A model generated the notes under the pieces. It did not search any database. It saw only the letters and a list, made by a program, of their open reading frames with translations, and was not told where the DNA came from. From positions 1,479,418-1,543,417 of the forward strand of contig NZ_CP009687.1 of NCBI RefSeq assembly GCF_001042715.1: a DNA stretch of 64,000 bases. Direction: 5' to 3'. Source of the stretch: Clostridium aceticum. GTDB taxonomy: Bacteria; Bacillota; Clostridia; Peptostreptococcales; Natronincolaceae. How positions within the stretch are numbered: the stretch's first letter is position 1; each line of letters starts with the position of its first letter. Made by a program: the position numbers and the translations under genes. Positions 36,846 through 46,305 of this stretch are shown here, one piece after another.

Positions 36846-37543
36846 TAAATATAGAGATAAAAAAACAATATAATGGTTTTCAATTAGAGGTAAATTTTAA
36901 GGCCTATAATGAAGTTTTAGTAATCTTGGGTTCCTCTGGTGCTGGGAAAAGCACAATCTTAAACTGCATTGCTGGAATGGTTTACCCAGATGCAGGGAAA
37001 ATTTTTTCAGAGGATTTTATTTTTTTTGATTCAGAAAAAAATATAAATATGCCTGTATTTCAAAGGCGAGTGGGTTATGTTTTTCAATCCTATGGTCTAT
37101 TTCCACACATGACAGTAGATAAAAACATTCGTTATGGATTGAAAAATTATCCTTTTTTAAAGGGAGAGGAGCGTTTTGATCCACAATATCTTATGGAGAG
37201 CTTTAAGATTTCTCACTTAAAAAATAAATATCCTTATCAACTATCTGGTGGTGAAAAGCAAAGGGTGGCGTTAGTTAGAACGTTAGTGTTGAAACCTAGA
37301 ATATTGCTGCTGGATGAACCTTTTTGTGCATTAGACTATGGTACTAAAAAAGTGTTGTATAATGAATTTATGATGATAAAGAGTAACTGGAATATTCCCA
37401 TCATCCTTATTACCCATGATGAAGAGGAGGCTAAACTGTTAGGTGATCGAAGATTAAGATTGAGAAATGGAAGAGTATTAGAAGAAATGTTAAAAAATTG
37501 CACCAATGCTTTTCATGAAAGCAAGGTCGGCTTAACATACTAA
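36842..37543 (+). CDS. modC: Molybdate ABC transporter ATP-binding protein
   Basis: 233-residue ABC ATPase with Walker A GSSGAGKST, signature LSGGEKQR, Walker B ILLLDEPFCALD and H-loop ITHDEEEA. At 233 residues it lacks the C-terminal TOBE/Mop domain of E. coli ModC (about 350 residues), as in other short Firmicutes forms. ATGA overlap with modB shows coupling. Confidence 0.93.
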   Translation: MINIEIKKQYNGFQLEVNFKAYNEVLVILGSSGAGKSTILNCIAGMVYPDAGKIFSEDFIFFDSEKNINMPVFQRRVGYVFQSYGLFPHMTVDKNIRYGLKNYPFLKGEERFDPQYLMESFKISHLKNKYPYQLSGGEKQRVALVRTLVLKPRILLLDEPFCALDYGTKKVLYNEFMMIKSNWNIPIILITHDEEEAKLLGDRRLRLRNGRVLEEMLKNCTNAFHESKVGLTY

Positions 37544-37849
37544 AGCATTAGGAAATTGAGTGGAAACCTTGCTCCATCGGATCTTAGGGTTTTATCTACA
37601 TTGACGTCCGTAGATAGGAGTATTTTATTAATAAGGAATCTTAAAGAGAAATCTAATGAAAAGTGTCAAAACTTATAGATGATTTTCTAAAAGAACTTTT
37701 ATAAAAAAACTTAGCTAAGACCAAAACTGATGAATTTCAAAGTAAAAATGTGAAAAATTATAAAAAATAACATAAAGTTCTATGCAAATTAACATTGGAA
37801 TAGTATAATAGCTGATAATGGTAAATAATGCAAACGAAGGGGAATGTCA
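37544..37849. other. Intergenic region modC to chemoreceptor
   Basis: About 306 bases. Two inverted repeats: AGCAAGGT (37520-37527, inside modC) with ACCTTGCT (37566-37573), and TATCTAC (37593-37599) with GTAGATA (37610-37616). A TATAAT lies at 37804-37809 without a clear -35 box. I cannot match the region to a riboswitch class; c-di-GMP riboswitch motifs, common before chemoreceptors, are not present. Confidence 0.4.
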
Positions 37850-39634
37850 ATGAAGAGTATACGGATAAAAATATTATTAGCTTTTTTAGTTCCTTGTTTT
37901 GTTCTCACATCAGCTTTAGGTTTTTACAATGTTATGAATCTTGTAAAATTAAACGAAAGTCAAATAGCAACAATCCAGGAAGTGCTTTTTAATGACTATG
38001 ATATGAATACTACACAGCAAGTAGAAACTGCCACGAGCGTTGTTGAATTATACTATGGACTGTATCAAGAGGGACAACTTTCTGAAGAAGAAGCTCAAGA
38101 AAGTGCAAAAGCAGCAGTAAAGGCCCTGAGGTATGGGGAAGAAGGATATTTTTGGATTGATAATTTAGAAGGAAGTTTAATAGCTCACCCCATGGTTCCC
38201 CAGCAGGAGGGGACAAATAGGATAAACACGCAGGATCCAAATGGCGTAGAACTAATTAAGGAAATCATTGAGGCGGCGAAAGATAATAAAAATCATGGAT
38301 TTACAAACTATATGTGGGAGAAACCTCAAGATGTTGATACTGGAAAATTATCTCCTAAAAGAGCCTATTCCCAGCTTTTTAAACCCTGGGGTTGGGTAGT
38401 AAGCACGGGAAATTATGTAGATCATTTACATGACTTAGTTGAAGAAAACCGTGAAGAATTAACAAGAAACCTTCATAGAAATATAACTGCTTTGGGAGGA
38501 TTTATGATAGTATTCTTAGGGGGTTTTGCTATTTTGGCTATATTTATCAGCAAAACCATATCTAAACCTATCTTAAAAATAGTCAAGTCTTTTGAAAAAG
38601 ATGAGGAGGGGAAGATACACATTCAGGAAATAAAAGTGAATGTGCGGGATGAAGTAGGTACTTTAGCAAATACCCTTAACGAGTTTGCTTTACAGGTCAG
38701 CAGTTTTATCAATAGTGCTATGACCAGTGTAGAGGATTTATCCAACAGCGTAGATTCTCTAAACGCTTTAGCTGAAAAAGTAGAAGGTAATGTTGAAGTA
38801 ACAGCTACCAATACTTCTGATGTAAGTCAACATATGGAATATATTGCAACATCAACAAATGAGATTACTACCACTATGGAGGAGATTGACCAAGCCATCA
38901 ATTCCATTGCAAGAAGAACCGAAGAAGGAGCAAATTCGTCTAATGAGGTAAGCAATAGGGCTAAGACATTACAAGAGTATTCTATTGAGTCTAAAGAAAG
39001 AGCGAAGAACATGTACAACGTGGCAAAGGATAATGTAGAAGTTGCCATACAAGAAGTAAAAAAGGTAGAAGATATTGTAAAGCTATTACATCAGATCAAC
39101 GAGATAGCAGAACATACGAATTTACTGGCATTAAATGCTGCTATTGAAAGTGCAAGAGCTGGTGAGGCAGGCCGAGGTTTTGCAGTAGTAGCGGAAGAAA
39201 TAAGAAAATTATCTGAAAGTACTGCTGCCACTGTAAAAAATATTGAATCTTTATCCAGCATTATCGTGAATTCTGTAGATAACTTGGTAAATAATACAAG
39301 AGATGTTTTAAACTTTATTGACAAAGACGTGCTAACCAACTATGATAGCTTAGTACAAGCAGGAGAGCAATATTTTAATGATGCACAGCAAATCAATAGT
39401 GTTATGACAGAACTAAGTGCCACCTCTGAGGAAATAGGTGCCTCTACTAATGAAGTATCTAATAGAGCAGGTCAAGTGGCAGAGTTAATTAATAAAAGTG
39501 TTGATAGTATAGAAGGTGTGACACAGCAGACATCTACTATCTTAGAGAGTATTATAGATATTAAAGAAAATGCTTCTAGTAATCTAGAAAATGCAGAGAA
39601 ACTAAAACTATTTATAAGCAAATTTAAAATATAA
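37850..39634 (+). CDS. Methyl-accepting chemotaxis protein with Cache sensor
   Basis: 594-residue chemoreceptor. Membrane helix at about 8-28; an extracellular single Cache domain ([62 protein letters not shown]); second helix (about 212-236); HAMP; then the signalling hairpin with the conserved tip [42 protein letters not shown] 37850 is preferred (AAGGGGA, 7-base spacing) over ATG 37844. The ligand is likely a small carboxylate or similar, by family, but not proved. Che kinase genes are elsewhere. Confidence 0.95.
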   Translation: MKSIRIKILLAFLVPCFVLTSALGFYNVMNLVKLNESQIATIQEVLFNDYDMNTTQQVETATSVVELYYGLYQEGQLSEEEAQESAKAAVKALRYGEEGYFWIDNLEGSLIAHPMVPQQEGTNRINTQDPNGVELIKEIIEAAKDNKNHGFTNYMWEKPQDVDTGKLSPKRAYSQLFKPWGWVVSTGNYVDHLHDLVEENREELTRNLHRNITALGGFMIVFLGGFAILAIFISKTISKPILKIVKSFEKDEEGKIHIQEIKVNVRDEVGTLANTLNEFALQVSSFINSAMTSVEDLSNSVDSLNALAEKVEGNVEVTATNTSDVSQHMEYIATSTNEITTTMEEIDQAINSIARRTEEGANSSNEVSNRAKTLQEYSIESKERAKNMYNVAKDNVEVAIQEVKKVEDIVKLLHQINEIAEHTNLLALNAAIESARAGEAGRGFAVVAEEIRKLSESTAATVKNIESLSSIIVNSVDNLVNNTRDVLNFIDKDVLTNYDSLVQAGEQYFNDAQQINSVMTELSATSEEIGASTNEVSNRAGQVAELINKSVDSIEGVTQQTSTILESIIDIKENASSNLENAEKLKLFISKFKI

Positions 39635-39638
39635 TCTC

Positions 39639-39675
39639 AAACCACATTAGTCATTAGGTTAATGTGGTTTTATAT
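39639..39675 (+). terminator. Terminator of the chemoreceptor gene
   Basis: AAACCACATTA (39639-39649) pairs with TAATGTGGTTT (39660-39670), followed by TATAT. Confidence 0.85.
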
Positions 39676-39752
39676 CGGTATTAGCAGGAGGATTGTCTTT
39701 TATGTAGAATATTCATAGAAATGAAAAAAAATACCAGAGGGGGCGTTTTAAC

Positions 39753-40103
39753 ATGTTTAACAAGCTGAGTGGTGAAGGGTATATATCCAACTTAAAAGAT
39801 ACTGAACAAAAGACCTTGGTATATGGAGATAAAACATTAATGGTAGAATTTAAGTTTAAAAAAGGAAGTGTGTTACCTAAACATAGCCATCCTTATGAAC
39901 AAACAGGTTACTTGATTAGTGGACATATGATTTTATCAATCGATGGAAAAACCTATGATGTTCATCCTGGAGATAGTTGGTGTATTCTTGATGGACTTCA
40001 GCATAGTGCAGAAGCAATTGAAGATACGATTGCTGTGGAAGTGTTTGCACCAGTAAGAGAGGACTACTTACCACAAAAGACATATGAGGAGATGACGAAA
40101 TGA
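39753..40103 (+). CDS. Cupin domain protein
   Basis: 116-residue single-domain cupin. Motif 1 is HSHPYEQTGYLISG and motif 2 PGDSWCILDGLQHSAEA, giving the usual His, His, Glu, His metal site. AGAGGGGGCG lies upstream. The stop overlaps the DUF296 gene start (ATGA), so they are translated together. Small cupins of this type store or act on small ligands; the substrate is unknown. Confidence 0.9.
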   Translation: MFNKLSGEGYISNLKDTEQKTLVYGDKTLMVEFKFKKGSVLPKHSHPYEQTGYLISGHMILSIDGKTYDVHPGDSWCILDGLQHSAEAIEDTIAVEVFAPVREDYLPQKTYEEMTK

Positions 40104-40543
40104 AGTGTTCGCAAGCGAGTATAGGTAGAGTATTTATTTTGCGTTTAGAGCATGGAGATCAGCTGCCAGATACAATTGAAGCCTTTGCCCTTCAACATAA
40201 AATTCAGTCAGCTACTGTATTCTTTCTGGGTGGTGCTGAAAAAGATAGTAAGGTTGTGGTTGGGCCAGAGGAAGGTGGGGCAGAAAAAATTGTTGCTACG
40301 CTTACAAATCTATCAGGGGTAAGTGAATCAGTGGGGGTTGGGACACTGTTTGTTAATCAAGAGAAAATCCCAAAGCTTCATTTGCATGCAGCATTTGGTC
40401 GTGGTAGGGATACAGTTACAGGCTGTACAAGAGAAGGAGTAAAGATTTGGCATATTGGTGAGGTGATTATCTTAGAATTAATAAACCACTCTGCTGAAAG
40501 AAAAATAGACCCTCGAACTGGCTTTGAACTTTTGGAAGTATAA
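40100..40543 (+). CDS. DUF296/PPC domain protein
   Basis: 147-residue PPC (plants and prokaryotes conserved) domain protein. The family core KLHLHAAFGRGRDTVTGCTREGVKIWHIGEVIILEL is clear, with metal-binding histidines in HLHAA. In bacteria these trimeric proteins stand alone, without the AT-hook of plants, and no reaction is proved. Overlap with the cupin gene suggests a shared pathway. Confidence 0.9.
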   Translation: MKCSQASIGRVFILRLEHGDQLPDTIEAFALQHKIQSATVFFLGGAEKDSKVVVGPEEGGAEKIVATLTNLSGVSESVGVGTLFVNQEKIPKLHLHAAFGRGRDTVTGCTREGVKIWHIGEVIILELINHSAERKIDPRTGFELLEV

Positions 40544-40564
40544 ATGGAAGTGTAGATAAAAAAT

Positions 40565-40600
40565 AAAGTCATCCTTTGAAAAATTTAAAGGATGACTTTG
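40565..40600. terminator. Terminator after the cupin/DUF296 operon
   Basis: AAAGTCATCCTTT (40565-40577) pairs with AAAGGATGACTTT (40587-40599). A/T-rich flanks on both sides. Confidence 0.8.
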
Positions 40601-40675
40601 ATTTAAAGCTCATTACAAAATTATAATCTAACTACGATCTTAAAAAACATATTGTTTACTATATGTTATAAAATG

Positions 40676-40703
40676 TTATAAAAAACTGCCCATAAGGGCA
40701 GTT
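40676..40703 (-). terminator. Terminator of the cold-shock gene
   Basis: Read on the minus strand: AACTGCCC, loop TTAT, GGGCAGTT, then TTTTATAAC. It starts about 13 bases after the stop codon. Confidence 0.9.
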
Positions 40704-40716
40704 AATTCGCTATAAT

Positions 40717-40917
40717 TTATAATTTTACAACGTTCTCAGCTTGTGGTCCACGATTTCCTTGAACAACGTCAAATTCAACACTTTGACCTTCTTCTAAAGT
40801 TTTAAAACCGTCACCAGTAATTGCAGTGAAATGAACGAATACATCGTCTCCACCTTCTACTTCAATAAATCCAAATCCTTTTTCAGCGTTAAACCATTTA
40901 ACTTTTCCTGTTTTCAT
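40717..40917 (-). CDS. Cold-shock protein (CspA family)
   Basis: 66-residue RNA/ssDNA-binding OB-fold protein. RNP1 KGFGFIEV and RNP2 VFVHFTAI are intact, and the ends [13 protein letters not shown] and [11 protein letters not shown] are standard. The start at 40917 has GGAGG upstream; the longer in-frame reading from 41070 would translate the leader hairpin and is rejected. It has a strong promoter and a leader of about 137 bases, in keeping with post-transcriptional cold control. Confidence 0.97.
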   Translation of the reverse strand: MKTGKVKWFNAEKGFGFIEVEGGDDVFVHFTAITGDGFKTLEEGQSVEFDVVQGNRGPQAENVVKL

Positions 40918-40971
40918 TAAAAAAAACCTCCAAATAATTTTTATAATTTTTCTCATATGTAAGGAGAAAAA

Positions 40972-41034
40972 AATTCGCATATTATAAAGAGTGATATTTT
41001 TGGTGAAGTGATAACTCTTTATAATATGCGAATT
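40972..41034 (-). promoter_or_regulatory. Cold-shock mRNA leader, 21-bp perfect inverted repeat
   Basis: 40972-40992 and 41014-41034 are exact reverse complements with a 21-base loop. It occupies the 5' part of the csp leader, 55 bases before the start codon, and could act as an RNA thermoswitch or stabiliser. Confidence 0.7.
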
Positions 41035-41060
41035 ATAAACTCCATCTACACAATATCTTA

Positions 41061-41089
41061 ATAATACCATTTTTAAAAATTATTGTCAA
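41061..41089 (-). promoter_or_regulatory. Promoter of the cold-shock gene
   Basis: On the minus strand: TTGACA (41089-41084), 17-base spacer, TATTAT (41066-41061). Transcription should start near 41054. Confidence 0.8.
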
Positions 41090-41135
41090 CAATAAAATTT
41101 AAAAAAGTTTTAATTTTTTTCTGCCTACAAAAATC

Positions 41136-41786
41136 CTAGAGAGCTAAGTAAAATAGGATCCCTAAGTAATGTACGATACTACCACCTAAAACAAACAAGT
41201 GCCAGATTCCATGGTTGAAGGGGATTCTTTTGCATGCATAAAATATCACCCCTAAAGTATAAATCAATCCTCCAGCCAGTAACCAAAGAAATAGTCCTGG
41301 AGGAGCCATGCTGAGCATAGGTTTGACAGCAATAATGATTAACCAACCCATAATGACATAAATGATGGTAGACAGGTACTTGATCTTATTTATAGAGAGT
41401 ACCTTTAAGATGATTCCAATAATTGCTAAGGACCAGATTACACCAAAAATACTCCAACCCCATGCACCCCTCATAGATACAAGAGCAATAGGTGTGTAGC
41501 TTCCAGCGATAAGCAAATAAATAGAAACATGATCGAGAATCCTCAATACCCTTTTGCTCTTTTCATGGAAAATACTATGATAGAGGGTAGAAGACATATA
41601 TAGAAAAAACAATGTAAATCCATATATGCTAAAACTAACAATCCGCCAAACATCTCCACGAATACTGCCAAAGGCGACAAGAACTACTAATGCTGCAATA
41701 CTAAGCAGTGCACCAATACCGTGACTTATACTATTGAAAATTTCTTCCTTAATAGTGTACCTGTTGACTAACTTATCAGAAGCCAT
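41136..41786 (-). CDS. Hemolysin III family membrane protein (YqfA/PAQR-like)
   Basis: 216-residue seven-helix membrane protein of the HlyIII family. Conserved features: EEIFNSISHGIGALLSI, SSTLYHSIFHEKSKRVLRILDHVSIYLLIAGSYTP and the C-terminal HGIWHLFVLGGSIVHYLGI, which supply the histidines and Ser/Asp of the putative zinc hydrolase site. Despite the name, haemolysis is unproved for most members. The ribosome site GGGAG is about 13 bases from ATG. It runs toward the csp gene. Confidence 0.93.
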   Translation of the reverse strand: MASDKLVNRYTIKEEIFNSISHGIGALLSIAALVVLVAFGSIRGDVWRIVSFSIYGFTLFFLYMSSTLYHSIFHEKSKRVLRILDHVSIYLLIAGSYTPIALVSMRGAWGWSIFGVIWSLAIIGIILKVLSINKIKYLSTIIYVIMGWLIIIAVKPMLSMAPPGLFLWLLAGGLIYTLGVIFYACKRIPFNHGIWHLFVLGGSIVHYLGILFYLAL

Positions 41787-42132
41787 GTCTTTACATTCAC
41801 TCCCATCTTTATAATAAAATTATAACCATTTATGATTAAATTAAACCTATAAATGATTATATAGTAACTTTTACTAATATTATATACTACTTACAAGCTA
41901 AAAAACAAAAAAATATCTGAAAAAAATTATTTTATTAATCGAACTGTACAATTGTTTTCACTACTGCACTAAATAATTGTCAACTCAAGTCTTATTAATA
42001 ATCATTTAGTATGACTTTATTTTTAAATAACTAAGATGTCCTCAGTAAGTGCCAGCTTAGAGAGGGTTTCTTAGTTTATTGGAAGCAATTTACTGAAAAA
42101 CTATACTATAATATTAACATATTTGGTATAAG
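41787..42132. other. Intergenic region without recognised features
   Basis: Divergent gap between the HlyIII gene and the YbaK-like gene. AT-rich; no convincing ORF, hairpin terminator or RNA motif was seen apart from the promoter listed next. Confidence 0.5.
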
Positions 42133-42161
42133 TTACAAAACACTTAAAAATATGATATGAT
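42133..42161 (+). promoter_or_regulatory. Promoter of the YbaK-like gene
   Basis: TTACAA (42133-42138), 17-base spacer, TATGAT (42156-42161). Confidence 0.6.
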
Positions 42162-42193
42162 ATAGTTGCTATTGCATAAAAGGAGGAGGGGAA

Positions 42194-42673
42194 ATGTATG
42201 AAAAAACTATAGATATATTAAAAAAAATCGGTGTTAATTATAAGGAGATTAAACATGAAGTGATTTTTCATGACCATAAGGCAGCAAAAGTCAAAAAAAT
42301 ATTTTCGTTAGAGGGAATAGAGACCAAAACCTTATTATTAAAAACAAAAAGAGAAGATTTATATGCATTTACTACGATAGAAGCAAAAAAGCTATATCCA
42401 AGCATAATAAAGAAATTATTAAATGAAAGGATAGCAATGGCTTCTTCAGAAGAAATCCTCTTATACACTGGATGTTTTCCAGGATGTGTTGCTCCGTTTG
42501 GCTATGCAAAGGAGATTTCTTTAATTGTAGATAGTGAAATATTTCAGTATGATAAGCTAATATTTTCACCAGGGGTTCCAATGAAAACTGTTGAAATTAC
42601 TACAGCTGATTTTAGCAAATTATTGAAAAAAATTGATAATAAAGTAATGTATTTCTTTCCCTCCAGAAACTAA
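42194..42673 (+). CDS. YbaK/ProX-type aminoacyl-tRNA deacylase
   Basis: 159-residue editing-domain protein. Family marks: HDHKAAKV, the catalytic-lysine segment KTLLLKTKR, and CFPGCVAPFGYAKEISLIVD (GxxPGxxxPFG). Such free-standing proteins hydrolyse mischarged tRNA, most often Ala-tRNA(Pro) or Cys-tRNA(Pro). AAAGGAGGAGGGG precedes ATG. It is of interest that an unusual tRNA lies 3.6 kb away, but no functional link is shown. Confidence 0.88.
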   Translation: MYEKTIDILKKIGVNYKEIKHEVIFHDHKAAKVKKIFSLEGIETKTLLLKTKREDLYAFTTIEAKKLYPSIIKKLLNERIAMASSEEILLYTGCFPGCVAPFGYAKEISLIVDSEIFQYDKLIFSPGVPMKTVEITTADFSKLLKKIDNKVMYFFPSRN

Positions 42674-42856
42674 GCAATATCCTAGTTTCCTACAAATGCA
42701 GTCACTCAATAGGAAAATGAATAATAATTCCTTCTAAGGATACACTAAATAATAGTTTCATGGTCTTTTTAGTCCTTTTAAGTTTTGCCTACATATTTTG
42801 ATCATCCTAAGGAAAACTAAAAAAATTCTCAATTATTTAGATTTAAATATTTATGA

Positions 42857-42967
42857 ATTGCAGGTTGGACTTTAGTAAAGGAGGTAGCTAACACCCATAA
42901 AGGTAGTTTTGCTGTATTAAAATCAATGAAAGTATTATCTATACTTAATAATAAGGATGTTGTATAG
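42857..42967 (+). pseudogene. Remnant of a histidine kinase C-terminus
   Basis: Thirty-six codons without a start codon (TGA is just upstream in frame) read IAGWTLVKEVANTHKGS, resembling the G2 box and last helix of HATPase_c kinases (GLGLxLVKEIxxxHxG), then run on to TAG 42965-42967. The rest of the kinase is missing. The remaining 42674-43045 gap holds nothing else I can identify. Confidence 0.5.
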
Positions 42968-43045
42968 CATAGTCTTAATAATGTTATATTATATGCATCT
43001 AATAAAAAGTAAAGAGAAAAAAATTATGTAAAGGAGTAAGTTAAG

Positions 43046-44194
43046 ATGAAAAAATTAGGTTTACTGCCAAAATTAATCATTGGTATTATCATTGGTATTC
43101 TTATTGGTTCCACTAGAATTGAATTTTTAACAAGACTGTTAGTTACCTTTAGTGGAATTTTTGGCAACTTTTTAGGTTATGTTATTCCTCTACTCATTAT
43201 TGGTTTTGTGGCCCCGGGGATTGCTGAGTTAGGTGGAAAAGCTGGAAAACTTCTAGGAATCACAGCGGGTATAGCCTATGTATCAACAGTAGTAGCTGGA
43301 ATATTGGCTTTTCTTGCAGCTAGTTTAATTTTACCTAATATTATTGCAGCAGGAGGAGAGGCGGCAGCGGAGGGATTAGTAGCCAGCCCTTATTTTGAGA
43401 TTCAGATGCCAGCTATTATGGGGGTTATGACAGCCCTTGTAACTGCCTTCCTTTTAGGACTAGGTATGGCGGCTATTAATGGCGATACTATGTTGCACTT
43501 TATGCAGGAGTTTCAAGAAATTATCCAAAAAGTTATTGAGAATATTATTATTCCACTATTGCCAGTACATATAGCTGGTATATTTGCAAGAATGGCTTAT
43601 TCAGGAGAAGTAGCACAAACATTAGCTGTATTTGGTAGAGTTTTCGTACTAGTTATTGCTATTCACATCATTTACATTATTGCACAATACTTAGTTGCTG
43701 GTTCTATCACAGGAACAAATCCATTTAGAGCTATTAAAAACATGATGCCGGCGTATTTCACTGCTATTGGTACACAATCTTCGGCAGCAACGATTCCAGT
43801 TACAGTGAGAAGTACAAAAAATAATAATATATCGGATGAAGTAGCAGAGTTCGTAATACCTTTATGTGCTACCATTCACTTGGCAGGGAGCACTATTAGT
43901 TTGACTATGTGTGCTATTGCGGTAATGGCAATAGAAGGTATGTCACTAACCTTTGGACAAGTACTTCCCTTTATTTTGATGCTAGGAGTTACAATGGTAG
44001 CAGCTCCCGGAGTTCCTGGAGGAGCTATTATGGCGGCAGTAGGATTATTAGAAACAATGTTAGGATTTACAGACGGCCAATTAGCTTTAATGATGGCACT
44101 ATACATTGCACAAGATAGTTTTGGGACTGCGGCCAATGTAACTGGTGATGGTGCTATTGCATTAATGGTTAATAAGTTTGCCAGAAAATCATAA
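43046..44194 (+). CDS. Dicarboxylate/amino acid:cation symporter (DAACS family)
   Basis: 382-residue sodium- or proton-coupled carrier of the GltP/GltPh fold. The HP1 loop appears as AIGTQSSAATIPVT and the HP2/TM8 region as GVPGGAIMA and DSFGTAANVTGDGA. It is shorter than GltP, and in TM8 the Arg that selects acidic amino acids is not seen at the usual place, so the substrate may not be glutamate or aspartate. A ribosome site AAAGGAG precedes ATG. A shared terminator separates it from nadK. Confidence 0.88.
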   Translation: MKKLGLLPKLIIGIIIGILIGSTRIEFLTRLLVTFSGIFGNFLGYVIPLLIIGFVAPGIAELGGKAGKLLGITAGIAYVSTVVAGILAFLAASLILPNIIAAGGEAAAEGLVASPYFEIQMPAIMGVMTALVTAFLLGLGMAAINGDTMLHFMQEFQEIIQKVIENIIIPLLPVHIAGIFARMAYSGEVAQTLAVFGRVFVLVIAIHIIYIIAQYLVAGSITGTNPFRAIKNMMPAYFTAIGTQSSAATIPVTVRSTKNNNISDEVAEFVIPLCATIHLAGSTISLTMCAIAVMAIEGMSLTFGQVLPFILMLGVTMVAAPGVPGGAIMAAVGLLETMLGFTDGQLALMMALYIAQDSFGTAANVTGDGAIALMVNKFARKS

Positions 44195-44214
44195 GATAAT
44201 GTGCATTTAATAAT

Positions 44215-44252
44215 AAAACCCCTTCCATTAAGATTGGAGAGGGTTTTATTAT
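44215..44252. terminator. Bidirectional terminator between the symporter and nadK
   Basis: AAAACCC (44215-44221) pairs with GGGTTTT (44241-44247) and TCCA with TGGA further in, with one mismatch. T-rich on both strands; convergent genes on either side. Confidence 0.8.
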
Positions 44253-45058
44253 TATAAAAACTTATTAATAACTCTACCCCAAAAGTTATAATTTGCTAAA
44301 CGGAGTAGTTTTATATCAAGCTCAGACAATTGCAACACTACTTCTGAAATTCCCGCATATCTATGTTCATTACCATCACTAACGATGACAATAGAGTTCT
44401 CAAATCTATACTCTGGGTTGACTTTAATAATTGTCTCAGCGGGAAAAATAACGCTAGAGGTAAAAGAACGATAAGCATTGGTATTAATAGGAGCTAGCGG
44501 TGTAACCTGTACTACATTTAGCTTAGGGTCAACAAGACTCCCCCCTATAGAATAATTATAGGCAGTACTACCTGTAGAAGTAGCTACTAATATACCATCA
44601 CCGCTAAAACGTTGTATAAGATGATTGTTTACAAAAATATCCAGGTGAACTGTTCTAGATTTATCTCCTTTAATGACAATCTCGTTGATTCCTCTTGTCT
44701 CAATACAATTAGTTCTGGTACATATAGTAGCTTCTAGGGGATTAATTTCTTCAATAAAGTAATCTCCAGCAGTATACTTGTCTAAAAAGTTGTCAATTTC
44801 ATCTGGGTTTACCTCCGCAAAAAAGCCTAGATGACCAGTATTGATACCTATTATTGGGATATCGGGAAAGTCATATTGATGAATGGCTCTTAGAAAGGAC
44901 CCATCTCCACCGATACAAATAATCAACTCAGCTTCAAAGTCAAAACTGTTAGGAACATGATAACCAAGCTTAATAAGTTTGCTTTTCAAATATTTTGCTG
45001 TGTCCATAGAAAATTTTGTGTCACTATGTAAAATGTTGATAATCCTTCTAGTATCCAT
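44252..45058 (-). CDS. nadK: NAD kinase
   Basis: 268-residue NAD(+) kinase that makes NADP. Motif GGDGSFLRA, the NTGHLGFFAEV segment, and the GDGILVATSTGSTAYNYSIGGSLVDP block that forms the NAD and metal site are all present, in the normal order. AAGGAG lies 8 bases before ATG. The length is typical of the short bacterial form. Confidence 0.96.
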   Translation of the reverse strand: MDTRRIINILHSDTKFSMDTAKYLKSKLIKLGYHVPNSFDFEAELIICIGGDGSFLRAIHQYDFPDIPIIGINTGHLGFFAEVNPDEIDNFLDKYTAGDYFIEEINPLEATICTRTNCIETRGINEIVIKGDKSRTVHLDIFVNNHLIQRFSGDGILVATSTGSTAYNYSIGGSLVDPKLNVVQVTPLAPINTNAYRSFTSSVIFPAETIIKVNPEYRFENSIVIVSDGNEHRYAGISEVVLQLSELDIKLLRLANYNFWGRVINKFL

Positions 45059-45258
45059 ACCACATTCTCCTTATATAGAAAAAATTATTGCTTCCAGTAA
45101 AAAAATATTTTAGCATACATGTATTATACTATACTTTGGTAATGATAATATTAATATTTCTTTAAAAAGTATTATTGGCAATAAACTTATGGTACCTCTA
45201 TTCTAGCGTATATATTCTCAGTTTAAAACTTTTTAAAACTTTAAAGATGAAAATTTAC

Positions 45259-45287
45259 TTGATCGTCAAGGGTGTATGGAATATAAT
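45259..45287 (+). promoter_or_regulatory. Promoter of the rluA-family gene
   Basis: TTGATC (45259-45264), 17-base spacer, TATAAT (45282-45287), 37 bases before the start codon. Confidence 0.75.
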
Positions 45288-45324
45288 ATTCGTGGCTAAG
45301 GAAAAAAGATAAGTAGGTGAAAAT

Positions 45325-46236
45325 ATGATTATAGAAGGACAACAAAGGGAAGATACTATTGTTTATGAAGTTGAAGAAAAAGATGATCAACAAGTGGTAA
45401 AAGAGATTTTAAAAAAACGGTTACAAGTATCAAGTCGACTGTTAAGCAAGTTAAAAAAGAATGAGTCCATATTTTTAAATAATCATTATGTGAAGTATCA
45501 TGAACTAGTAAAATCTGGAGACGTCATCAAGATCTCTATGAAGGAGGAACCCAGCCAATTTGAAGAAGAAGCTATCCCATTTTCTGTTATTTATGAGGAT
45601 GTAGATATTATTGTTGTTAACAAACAACCGGGAATTGTTACGCATCCCACTAAAAGCCATCCAACTGGTACGATTGCTAATGCAGCACAATATTACTTAA
45701 ACAGGAAGGAGATAAATTGCAGGATTAGGTTTGTCAATCGACTAGACATGGATACCTCTGGATTATTAATTATCGCTAAAAATCCCTATGCACATCATGT
45801 ACTATCAGAGCAGATGCAGCAGGATCAAGTGGAAAAAAAGTATATCGCCTTTGTAGAAGGAGTAATAGAAAAGGATTTTGACACTATTATTCAACCTATA
45901 TATAGACCTACTTTTGAATCCATTAAGCGGGTGGTAGATGAACGGGGTCAAAAATCTATTACAAAGTATAGGGTATTGGAAAGATATAAGAAGGCTACCA
46001 TGGTTGAAGTACAGCTACTTACTGGTAGGACTCATCAAATTCGAGTACATATGACACATTTAGGACACCCTTTAATAGGAGACAGCCTTTATGGAACTAC
46101 TTCCACTTTCATCCATCGACAAGCATTACATAGTAACTATTTGAAATTCCTTCAACCTAGATATAGAGAAGTTGTTGAAATTAAAGGAGATTTACCTGAA
46201 GACTTAAAACAATTACAGTATCAACTTAAAGAATAA
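45325..46236 (+). CDS. RluA-family pseudouridine synthase
   Basis: 303-residue enzyme that converts uridine to pseudouridine in rRNA or tRNA. An N-terminal S4-like domain (RLQVSSRLLSKLKKNESIFLNNHYV) is followed by the catalytic domain with motif I VNRLDMDTSGLLIIAKN (catalytic Asp in RLDMDTSG) and GRTHQIRVHMTHLGHPLIGD. It is of the RluD/YlyB group; the exact target site cannot be told. It is followed by a strong terminator and then the tRNA on the other strand. Confidence 0.94.
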   Translation: MIIEGQQREDTIVYEVEEKDDQQVVKEILKKRLQVSSRLLSKLKKNESIFLNNHYVKYHELVKSGDVIKISMKEEPSQFEEEAIPFSVIYEDVDIIVVNKQPGIVTHPTKSHPTGTIANAAQYYLNRKEINCRIRFVNRLDMDTSGLLIIAKNPYAHHVLSEQMQQDQVEKKYIAFVEGVIEKDFDTIIQPIYRPTFESIKRVVDERGQKSITKYRVLERYKKATMVEVQLLTGRTHQIRVHMTHLGHPLIGDSLYGTTSTFIHRQALHSNYLKFLQPRYREVVEIKGDLPEDLKQLQYQLKE

Positions 46237-46250
46237 AATAATCTGGTATA

Positions 46251-46293
46251 AAAAAATACAGCTTTCCAATTATGGCGGAAAGCTGTATTTTTT
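46251..46293. terminator. Terminator after the rluA-family gene
   Basis: A 17-bp perfect stem (46251-46267 with 46277-46293) ending in six T. On the minus strand it also lies just 3' of the tRNA and would end its transcript. Confidence 0.93.
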
Positions 46294-46305
46294 AACGTTT
46301 TGTTT

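Noticed and set aside
37560-37620. Possible riboswitch before the chemoreceptor
   Set aside because: The hairpins do not match c-di-GMP-I or -II or other classes known to me.
40918-41070. Longer cold-shock protein starting in the leader
   Set aside because: It spans the 21-bp hairpin; the 66-residue form with GGAGG is the family standard.
43876-44136. Antisense and other-frame open frames inside the symporter gene
   Set aside because: They are shadows of a clear transporter gene and lack start signals.
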